Source: Bacteroidales bacterium
GTDB lineage: Bacteria > Bacteroidota > Bacteroidia > Bacteroidales > UBA10428
DNA length: 10,939 nucleotides
Assembly (NCBI GenBank): GCA_016935595.1
Contig: JAFGQQ010000101.1
Coordinates: 1 to 10,939 of the forward strand
Direction of reading: 5' to 3'
Below are positions 1 to 6,149 of this stretch, piece by piece. The number at the start of each line of letters is the position of its first letter. The first letter of the stretch is position 1. A program made the position numbers and the translations under genes. The notes under the pieces were generated by a model. That model was not told the origin of the DNA, searched no databases, and saw only the letters and a program-made list of their open reading frames with translations.

Positions 1-1
1 T

Positions 2-232
2 ACAAAAGATTACCTTTATTTACGCGGATTCAGGGATATTTTAAAACAATATAAGGAGAATAATAATTTATCGTATTTGTTAATTGGAAAAACATCTGTA
101 AAATATAAAAACCTGATAACTGAAATGATTGAAAGGAAAATATTTCTTCCGCCAAAATACAAAACGTTTTCATTAACAAATCCTGTAAAAATCAATCCTG
201 TTTTCGATTATATTCTTGAGGGATTGAAATAA
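2..232 (+). CDS. DUF1704 / QEGLA-motif family protein, C-terminal fragment (5' end outside window)
   Basis: The open frame enters from the left edge and ends at TAA 230-232, leaving the last 76 residues. The visible part starts TKDYLYLRGFRDIL, then has LLIGKTSVKY, an ERKIFLPPKY stretch and a final DYILEGLK. This order (TKD-x-x-YLRG helix, L-x-x-GK, L-x-PP) resembles my recollection of the C-terminus of DUF1704 proteins, annotated as flavohemoglobin expression-modulating QEGLA-motif proteins. These are putative zinc peptidases related to the eukaryotic tyrosine carboxypeptidases MATCAP. The HExxx/QEGLA catalytic region would lie upstream, outside the window, so activity cannot be judged. No signal or membrane segment is visible in this part. 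It is separated by about 200 bases and a terminator-like hairpin from the next gene, so it probably belongs to a different transcript. The family call is from pattern memory and is moderate. Confidence 0.55.
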   Translation, partial: TKDYLYLRGFRDILKQYKENNNLSYLLIGKTSVKYKNLITEMIERKIFLPPKYKTFSLTNPVKINPVFDYILEGLK

Positions 233-339
233 TTTGTATATTCAAAAAAATAAAAACCAATAATAGAGGAAGTCTAATAAATTTGCAAATTGTTAATAAA
301 TAAATGTAAATTAATTTTTTTTCTTTTTTTAAGTCTAAA

Positions 340-367
340 AATACCCGTTAGCGGGTATTGTTTTTTT
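340..367 (+). terminator. Hairpin plus T-run, candidate intrinsic terminator
   Basis: The arms AATACCCG (340-347) and CGGGTATT (352-359) pair over 8 bases around the loop TTAG. G360 and seven T follow (361-367). This is the standard shape of a Rho-independent terminator for the gene ending at 232, though it lies 108 bases past that stop. A related hairpin with the same outer arms occurs at 5533-5552. Both lie 75-95 bases upstream of a secreted-protein gene, so a leader role for the next gene is also possible. Confidence 0.6.
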
Positions 368-433
368 ATAAAATTTAAAATAATTTTAATTATGTTTTGA
401 TATAAAATATTTCTAATTACAAAGCATTAGGTT

Positions 434-1402
434 ATGAAAACATTTTTATTACTTCTATTTGTAATTAATTGTTGGACATCTATTTATTGCTCACAAAAAA
501 AAGGTGTGGTTATTTCAGAAGGTACTGCCACAGTTGATTTCCCTGAAAACAAATCATTAGCAGATGTTAAAAAAGAGGCCGAACAAAAGGCAAAAATAAA
601 TGCACTTGAAAAGGCTTTCGGAACAGTTATATTTCAGGGTAATTCAACCTATATTTCTAATATAAATACCGGCGAGAAAATAGAAACCCGGTCTGACTTT
701 ACTATGATCGGGAAGAGTTATGTTAAAGGTGAGGTCATTGAAGTATTAAATATTGAATTTGAAGAAAAACCAGGTTATAAAATAATTAATAATCAAAAAA
801 AAGAATATAAAGAACTCGAGTGTAAGATAAAAATTAAAGCACGGGAATTAACTAATCCAAAAATTGATATTATAGCTAAACCTTTATCAAACCCGGATAA
901 GTTTGCAGTTAATAATTCATTTAAATACGGGGATACTTTGTTTATATATTTTCAGTCACCTTCTGATGGATATTTAACTATATTTTTAGATGATAATAAT
1001 TATTCCTATTGTTTATTCCCTTATAAAGGTATGCCAAATGAATATAATTTAGGAATCCCGGTTGAAGGTGAGAAAGAATACATATTATTTTCTGAAAAAT
1101 ATGATAAGCAATATTTTAGTGATATTGATATAACAACACCCACATACCTATTAACAACTAATGAATCTTCTGAAATGGATTTGATAATTATAATTTTTTC
1201 AAAAACTCCTTTAAATAAACCAACTTTTAAAGATGGAATATCAAAAGAATTATTAACTGAAATTCAAAGAGAAATGGGTTGTTCTTTGCCTGATATGATG
1301 AAATCCGAAGAATTCCAACATTGGTTAATCAAAAACAGAATTGCCAGAACAGATATGCAAGTCGATTATATAAATATTACTATATCAAAAAATATAAACT
1401 AA
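434..1402 (+). CDS. Exported DUF4384 protein with LPP20/FlgT-like N-terminus
   Basis: 322 residues. Residues 1-19 are a signal peptide (KTFLLLLFVINCW core); the Cys at 19 lacks a good lipobox, so a periplasmic or secreted protein is more likely than a lipoprotein. Residues about 25-110 (ISEGTATVDF, then an Ala/Lys-rich helix KKEAEQKAKINALEKAFG) resemble the LPP20/FlgT N-terminal fold found in envelope proteins. Residues about 160-262 fit DUF4384: FKYGDTLFIYF, DGYLTIFLDD, a CLFPYKG turn and LIIIIFSK. The C-terminus (LPDMMKSEEFQHWLIKNR) is helical. DUF4384 is known as a partner or fused domain of bacterial caspase-like proteases, and the next gene, 5 bases on, is such a protease. A regulatory or targeting role for the protease is an inference. 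The ATG at 434 is chosen because the signal peptide starts there. Confidence 0.75.
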   Translation: MKTFLLLLFVINCWTSIYCSQKKGVVISEGTATVDFPENKSLADVKKEAEQKAKINALEKAFGTVIFQGNSTYISNINTGEKIETRSDFTMIGKSYVKGEVIEVLNIEFEEKPGYKIINNQKKEYKELECKIKIKARELTNPKIDIIAKPLSNPDKFAVNNSFKYGDTLFIYFQSPSDGYLTIFLDDNNYSYCLFPYKGMPNEYNLGIPVEGEKEYILFSEKYDKQYFSDIDITTPTYLLTTNESSEMDLIIIIFSKTPLNKPTFKDGISKELLTEIQREMGCSLPDMMKSEEFQHWLIKNRIARTDMQVDYINITISKNIN

Positions 1403-1407
1403 AGCTC

Positions 1408-3180
1408 ATGAAAAAGTTTGTCTTTTATATTTTATTTATTGTCGCCGGTAACTATGTAATGGCCCAGAATTATATCAACGGAAAAAGCCAGCCGGTTTAC
1501 TTAAAGATTGAACCAAAATATTCAAGGGGCATGCCTCCTAATATATTTTTGGATTACACCTTTGAAGATGAAAATGGCAACAATATTTTAGAATCCGAAG
1601 AATCAGCTATACTTGGTCTGGCAATTACAAATAAAGGGAAAGGCCCTGCCCAGGGAATAAAAATAAAAATTGAAGATAATATTAACGATCCGGAATTCAA
1701 ATTTGAGAATACTAAGGAATTATCTTACTTGCAGCCGGGTCAAACTTTTGATTTTGTTATTCCCATTAAAGCCGGATTTAAAATTAAATCAGCAGAACAT
1801 AAATTATTAATAACAGGAACTGAATATTTCGGGTATGATATGGATACTGCATATTTAATACTTAATTCACTCGAATATCAAAAACCTAAATTAGATTTTG
1901 CAGGCCTGGAGATTATTGATTATGGTGAAAATACCTATGGAAATCCTGTCGATGGAAAATTACAAATCGGGGAACAGGTAAAAATTAAAATCATTATTCA
2001 AAATACAGGGCAAAATATTGCTGAAAATACTATTTACACCATTTCAACAACAGATCCAAATATATATTTAATAGAAAATATTAAAGATACTTTAGGAGAT
2101 TTGAATATAGGTGAAGATAAAGAATTCTGGATTACCATTAGCCCGAATAAACGGGTTGTATCAAGTAAAAATTTGCCAATATATTTAACTTTACAAGAAG
2201 AAATAGGTTATGGTAATTTAAATTATTTTCAATTGCCAATATACTTAAACCAAAAACCATCTGAACCTAATATTAAAGAAGTGATACCTGATTATTCAGC
2301 TTTTCAGAATAAAGGTGCTAAATTTATTGCAAATTCCAGTAAAATTACAACTAAAGTAAAAGACTACATACCGATAGAATTGGTTTCACCTGCTGTAATT
2401 AAACGAAACAATGCCATAGCCGTAGTATTTGGAATTGAGGAATACGAGAACCAGTATATTCCCGCACCTTACGCAGAAAATGACGCTGAAATCATTAAAA
2501 AATATTTTGAATACCGTCTCGGAATTCCAAAAGAGAATATTTATGTGTATATAAATAAAGAAGCAACCAAATATAAATTCGATGATATTTTTAATGCTGA
2601 TTTTGGAGAGTTGAAAAAAGCAGTCGATACCCTGACAGATGTTTTCGTATTTTATTCAGGACACGGGCTTTCCGGCAAAAACAACCAGAAAATATATTTA
2701 TTACCTTATGACGGGAAAGTGGAATTATTAGAAGAACGGGGTTATAATTTGGATGATCTTTACAAAAACCTTGAAAAATTAAATGCCAAAAGTGTTACGG
2801 TATTTATTGATGCTTGCTTTAGCGGGGCTACACGGGCAAGTAAAATTTTTAAAGCCGAAAATTTAGTCTCTATGAAAGGAGTAGTAGTAGCTCCCAAAGT
2901 ATATCAACCCTGGGAAAAGAATTCAAACTTTAATGTATTTACATCTTCTGCCGGTAATGAAACTTCAATGGGTTTCGATCAGTCTCAAACAGGGCTTTTT
3001 ACTTATTATTTATGTGCCGGCTTACAAGGTAAAGCCGATACGGATGGTAACCATAAAATTACAATGGGAGAATTGAAAAACTATGTTATTAAAAATGTTC
3101 AGGAAGCTTCAAATCAAATGTGGGGTTATCAGACTCCCGAATTTCATGGTAATGATAATATCATATTAGTAGAATATTAA
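1408..3180 (+). CDS. Exported caspase-like peptidase (C14 / orthocaspase type) with CARDB-like domains
   Basis: 590 residues from ATG 1408. A TTG at 1321 would add 29 residues, but it overlaps the previous gene and would bury the signal peptide (residues 1-19, ending VMA before Q20). Two beta-rich CARDB-like domains follow: about 45-150 (SAILGLAITNKGKGPAQG) and about 165-280 (VKIKIIIQNTGQNIAEN), a family often used for adhesion or display. The peptidase domain starts near 335 (NAIAVVFGIEEYEN). It has the catalytic dyad His419 in YSGHG and Cys470 in IDACFSG, both intact. Near the C-terminus, D544-E555 (DTDGNHKITMGE) matches an EF-hand-type calcium loop. Bacterial caspase homologues usually cleave after basic residues; specificity here is not readable. 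The gene lies between a DUF4384 gene (5-base gap) and a beta-barrel gene (4-base gap), so the three are probably co-transcribed and act outside the inner membrane. Substrate unknown. Confidence 0.9.
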   Translation: MKKFVFYILFIVAGNYVMAQNYINGKSQPVYLKIEPKYSRGMPPNIFLDYTFEDENGNNILESEESAILGLAITNKGKGPAQGIKIKIEDNINDPEFKFENTKELSYLQPGQTFDFVIPIKAGFKIKSAEHKLLITGTEYFGYDMDTAYLILNSLEYQKPKLDFAGLEIIDYGENTYGNPVDGKLQIGEQVKIKIIIQNTGQNIAENTIYTISTTDPNIYLIENIKDTLGDLNIGEDKEFWITISPNKRVVSSKNLPIYLTLQEEIGYGNLNYFQLPIYLNQKPSEPNIKEVIPDYSAFQNKGAKFIANSSKITTKVKDYIPIELVSPAVIKRNNAIAVVFGIEEYENQYIPAPYAENDAEIIKKYFEYRLGIPKENIYVYINKEATKYKFDDIFNADFGELKKAVDTLTDVFVFYSGHGLSGKNNQKIYLLPYDGKVELLEERGYNLDDLYKNLEKLNAKSVTVFIDACFSGATRASKIFKAENLVSMKGVVVAPKVYQPWEKNSNFNVFTSSAGNETSMGFDQSQTGLFTYYLCAGLQGKADTDGNHKITMGELKNYVIKNVQEASNQMWGYQTPEFHGNDNIILVEY

Positions 3181-3184
3181 ACTT

Positions 3185-4123
3185 ATGAGAAACTTTTTAA
3201 TATTAGGCATTTTGAGTTTAATTGGTATAAATTTAACCGGGCAGGCAACTATTGATAATGTACGGATATTTCATGATGAAAATTATATTTATGTTTATTA
3301 TGATTTTAATAACATTAAAAGCGACCAGGCTTATTTTGTTTCGTTATATATGAGTACGGACGGGGGTAAAACGTTTCTGGGACCTTTAAAAGCAGTAAGT
3401 GGAGATGTTGGAAAAGTGATTGGTGGAAAGTATAAAAAAATAACATGGGATGTTCTTAAAGATGTTCCTTATCTGGAAGGGAATATAGTTTTTGATGTAC
3501 GGGCAGTATTGATCGACAAAACAGGAAAACCACAAATTGGTTTAGTTGATAAGCAAGCTGTAGTTCCCGCAAAAACTGAAAGAGAAAAACCGGCTCAAAA
3601 AAATGTGCTTTTTACCCGAAGAAGGTTTTATTTATCATATAACGGTACTATCAACGCCCCTATCGGATTTCAGTTCGGACAAATTGGCAAAGTAAGCTGG
3701 TACATTTCGGGCAGGGCAAACCCTGATGTGGAATATTACGAAACTTCTTATGATTGTAATGGTGATGAAGTTTTTAATTATAATGGCAATGGCTACTATG
3801 TATTCGCAAATAAAGTAATCAAACCCCGTTGGTCAGCTACAGGAGGTTTAAATTTGCAGGTAAGCAGGAATTTTTTTTTATACGCAGGTGGCGGATATGG
3901 TGAGAAAAAAATTTTTTGGCGTATTGATGAATATAATTACAATGGAAACTGGTTGAATTATACCTATGTAAGGAGCAGGGATTATTCATATTATGGTGCG
4001 GAAATAGAAGTAGGAATGATTTTAAGAATGGCAAAAAGATTATTAATCTCGGTTGGCTTTTCAAATTTAGATTTTAACAAAAACCTTACTTCAACAACAT
4101 TTGGAATCGGCTATAATTTTTAA
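3185..4123 (+). CDS. Probable outer-membrane beta-barrel protein with N-terminal beta-sandwich domain
   Basis: 312 residues. Signal peptide 1-20 (NFLILGILSLIGINLTGQ). Residues about 24-110 form a domain with YIYVYYDF, a SLYMSTDGGKTF turn, SGDVGKVIGG and a final IVFDVRA. I have seen this pattern at the N-terminus of other secreted Bacteroidota proteins and read it as a beta-sandwich, without a firm family name. After a Lys/Pro linker (about 122-142), residues 145-312 alternate polar and non-polar residues, are rich in Tyr and Gly (FFLYAGGGYGEKK, YYGAEIEVGMILRM), and end in GIGYNF. A terminal aromatic is the usual end of an outer-membrane barrel. It starts 4 bases after the caspase gene, so it is the third gene of that operon and could anchor the protease, be cleaved by it, or export something. 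That role is inference. A non-barrel beta protein is the alternative. Confidence 0.65.
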   Translation: MRNFLILGILSLIGINLTGQATIDNVRIFHDENYIYVYYDFNNIKSDQAYFVSLYMSTDGGKTFLGPLKAVSGDVGKVIGGKYKKITWDVLKDVPYLEGNIVFDVRAVLIDKTGKPQIGLVDKQAVVPAKTEREKPAQKNVLFTRRRFYLSYNGTINAPIGFQFGQIGKVSWYISGRANPDVEYYETSYDCNGDEVFNYNGNGYYVFANKVIKPRWSATGGLNLQVSRNFFLYAGGGYGEKKIFWRIDEYNYNGNWLNYTYVRSRDYSYYGAEIEVGMILRMAKRLLISVGFSNLDFNKNLTSTTFGIGYNF

Positions 4124-4138
4124 ATAGAAATAAGAGGA

Positions 4139-4173
4139 AGACCTGACAGCGTCTGAAAGACCTGTCAGTGTCT
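4139..4173 (+). repeat. Bulged hairpin repeat, copy 1 (CTGWCAG family)
   Basis: A 15-bp stem 16 bases after the barrel gene's stop: AGAC (4139-4142), CTGACAG (4143-4149), unpaired C4150, GTCT (4151-4154), loop GAA, AGAC (4158-4161), CTGTCAG (4162-4168), unpaired T4169, GTCT (4170-4173). The two halves are also a tandem direct repeat: 4139-4156 and 4158-4175 match at 16 of 18 bases. No T-run follows, so it is not a classical terminator. A second copy with the same plan is at 7913-7956. Confidence 0.75.
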
Positions 4174-4194
4174 GATAAATAAATTAAATTGATT

Positions 4195-5499
4195 ATGAAA
4201 AAACAATTTAAAATAAAAACATTATTATTACTTCTACTTGTTTCCTCTTGCCGGGAAAATATTGAAATACCTGATCCTCCTGTCGGCAAATCAAACAAAA
4301 TCATTATTACAACTGGTAATTCAATAACTTCAAATTATACTAGCGCACAAGTTACCAGCCAGGTTAATTCGTTTCAGGGAAAAAATATAAGCGACCATGG
4401 CCATTGCTGGGATACCATACAAAATCCTGATATTTATTCTCACAGGGATGCATTGGGTAAACTAAACAGTAATTCCTTTATAAGTGAACTGACAAATCTC
4501 ATACCTGGCAAACAATATTATGTCAGGGGTTATATATGCTTTAATAATACTAATTTATATTCAGATCAAATATCTTTTAATACAAAATCCGCTTCAACAC
4601 CGGAAATTGTTACTAACGAAATTTCAAATGTTACTGCCCGGTCTGCATTAATAACTTGTCTTTTAACAAATAGCGGAGGTTTACAGGTAAAAGAAAAAGG
4701 AATATGCTGGAATGCTTTTGGTAACCCCGATACTAATGATAACAGGTTAATTGATACTATCAATACTGATAGTCTCAGTTTGTTTCTTTATGATCTGGCA
4801 ATTAATACAAAATATTATGTCAGGGCCTATGCAATAAATTCAAAGGGTATCGGATATGGAGAAGTCTTAGATTTTAAAACTTCTTCATTAACTGTGCAAT
4901 GGCAAGAAGATTTTGAAGAAGATTCTTTTTATATACCTGATGATTGGATACTTGAAATTGATATTGATTCGAATGATTTTGATTATAATTATATTGATGA
5001 TTCAATTTCATACGAAGGTTGGAATTCTTTAAGGATTTTTAACCAGCCTGATGATTACAGGCCAACAGAGATTTATCATTTTTTAAGTATTACTCCTCCA
5101 TACGAATTGGAATTTGCCGTTTACAATGGAAGTGAAAAAATTGAAGGTATTTATTCCCACAGGGCTTACATCGGCTTAAGTAGGGGGAAGTTTAAAACAA
5201 GTGAAAAGATCCGCTTCATCCGGTTTAATGAAGAAGAAAACAGGAATGTTATTTCCATGGGCAATAATATATTACTGGATAGTTATAATACATCTCAATG
5301 GTATTTGGTAAGAATACGGTATGAAATTACTCCTGATAATAATGTTTATTTAGCATATTGGATTAATACAGATTCTATTAAAGAAAGTGAAATTGTAAAA
5401 TCTAACGAAAAAGAAAGCTTACTGAATTACATGGAACTAAAGGTTGGGCGTGGTTCCGTATGGTTTGATGAAATAAAAATTTATAAAGATGTAGAATAA
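4195..5499 (+). CDS. Lipoprotein with two FN3-like repeats and a C-terminal beta-rich domain
   Basis: 434 residues from ATG 4195. An in-frame TTG at 4189 is closer to the upstream hairpin and less likely. The signal peptide ends in a lipobox (LLVSSC) with lipidated Cys19, predicting attachment to the inner or outer membrane. Two homologous repeats follow, about 35-131 and 136-230. Each carries a GxCW motif followed by NPD (HGHCWDTIQNPD; KGICWNAFGNPD) and ends in a YYVRxY strand plus an F-N/K-T strand. This is the fibronectin-III-like repeat common in Bacteroidota surface lipoproteins. Residues about 236-434 (WQEDFEEDSF start, VWFDEIKIY end) look like a jelly-roll/concanavalin-type domain, as in carbohydrate-binding or laminin-G-like modules; no catalytic residues are recognisable. 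It lies 71 bases after the caspase operon, across a hairpin, so co-transcription is uncertain. The function is likely surface binding. Confidence 0.8.
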   Translation: MKKQFKIKTLLLLLLVSSCRENIEIPDPPVGKSNKIIITTGNSITSNYTSAQVTSQVNSFQGKNISDHGHCWDTIQNPDIYSHRDALGKLNSNSFISELTNLIPGKQYYVRGYICFNNTNLYSDQISFNTKSASTPEIVTNEISNVTARSALITCLLTNSGGLQVKEKGICWNAFGNPDTNDNRLIDTINTDSLSLFLYDLAINTKYYVRAYAINSKGIGYGEVLDFKTSSLTVQWQEDFEEDSFYIPDDWILEIDIDSNDFDYNYIDDSISYEGWNSLRIFNQPDDYRPTEIYHFLSITPPYELEFAVYNGSEKIEGIYSHRAYIGLSRGKFKTSEKIRFIRFNEEENRNVISMGNNILLDSYNTSQWYLVRIRYEITPDNNVYLAYWINTDSIKESEIVKSNEKESLLNYMELKVGRGSVWFDEIKIYKDVE

Positions 5500-5532
5500 T
5501 TATATTTAGTTTACTACACTTTTTAATTATAA

Positions 5533-5561
5533 AATACCTTCCAGCAGGTATTGTTTGCTGG
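5533..5561 (+). promoter_or_regulatory. Hairpin with possible pseudoknot in the leader before the T9SS cargo gene
   Basis: AATACCT (5533-5539) pairs with AGGTATT (5546-5552). The loop holds CCAGC (5541-5545), which is complementary to GCTGG (5557-5561) just downstream. The two pairings interlock, giving either an H-type pseudoknot or two alternative hairpins. It lies 33 bases after the lipoprotein stop and 84 bases before the next start. It aligns with the hairpin at 340-367 at 19 of 24 positions, including one paired change (C-G to T-A). It could be a weak terminator of the lipoprotein gene or a leader element. Function unproven. Confidence 0.45.
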
Positions 5562-5645
5562 CACTTTATAATATAAATTAGAATATTAATTTTATTAATA
5601 TAAGCTATATATAATTTGAATTTATTAATCATAAAATAATTAATT

Positions 5646-6137
5646 ATGGAAAAACTCTTAACATTTTTAATCATTATCCTGTTAAATTCATGGCTTATTA
5701 AAAGCCAGGAGAAATCGCAGGAGATAGTAGCTTCTTCGGGAGCTTATGAAAAAAACAGCAACTTATCCGTTTCATGGACATTAGGTGATTTGGCAGTAAA
5801 CACCGAATCGAACAGTAATATTATTATTATCCAGGGATTCCAACAGGGAGATTATGTGATTACTTTAATTGGTGAACTTAATAATCCCGATTTTGAAGTT
5901 AATTTCTTTCCCAATCCTTCAAAAGGCATATTAAACTTAAAATTTGAATCATGTAATGATGTAACTATTACTCTTAAACTTGCTGATATTGACGGGAAAG
6001 TATTAAAAATACAGAATTTTAATGAAATTATTGGAAACTCATTAATCCTTGATCTATCCGCTTATAAAAATGGTATTTATTTACTTGAATTAATAAATGA
6101 CAAATCGTCAAGAACATATAAAATCGTTAAACAATAA
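5646..6137 (+). CDS. Small secreted protein with T9SS C-terminal sorting domain
   Basis: 163 residues. Signal peptide 1-20 (FLIIILLNSWLIKS before Q21). Residues about 27-68 contain SSGAYEKNSNLSVSWTLGD and end in IIIIQGFQQGD, a short module commonly seen in secreted Bacteroidota proteins just before the sorting signal. Residues about 84-163 are a type A T9SS sorting domain: FFPNPSKGILNLKF, DIDGKVLKI, LDLSAYKNGIYLLEL and a final TYKIVKQ. This family directs cargo across the outer membrane through the type IX system, and the domain is removed during export. The mature part left over is only about 60 residues, very short for a T9SS cargo. The next gene starts 12 bases downstream, so the pair is probably an operon. 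No T9SS machinery genes are in the window. What the small module does is unknown. Confidence 0.88.
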   Translation: MEKLLTFLIIILLNSWLIKSQEKSQEIVASSGAYEKNSNLSVSWTLGDLAVNTESNSNIIIIQGFQQGDYVITLIGELNNPDFEVNFFPNPSKGILNLKFESCNDVTITLKLADIDGKVLKIQNFNEIIGNSLILDLSAYKNGIYLLELINDKSSRTYKIVKQ

Positions 6138-6149
6138 AAATATAAAATC

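Noticed and set aside
1321..1407. TTG start giving a 619-residue caspase protein
   Set aside because: It overlaps the preceding gene by 82 bases and puts 29 polar residues before a clear signal peptide that begins at ATG 1408.
4189..4194. TTG start for the lipoprotein
   Set aside because: ATG 4195 is two codons downstream and gives the standard MKK start of a lipoprotein signal.
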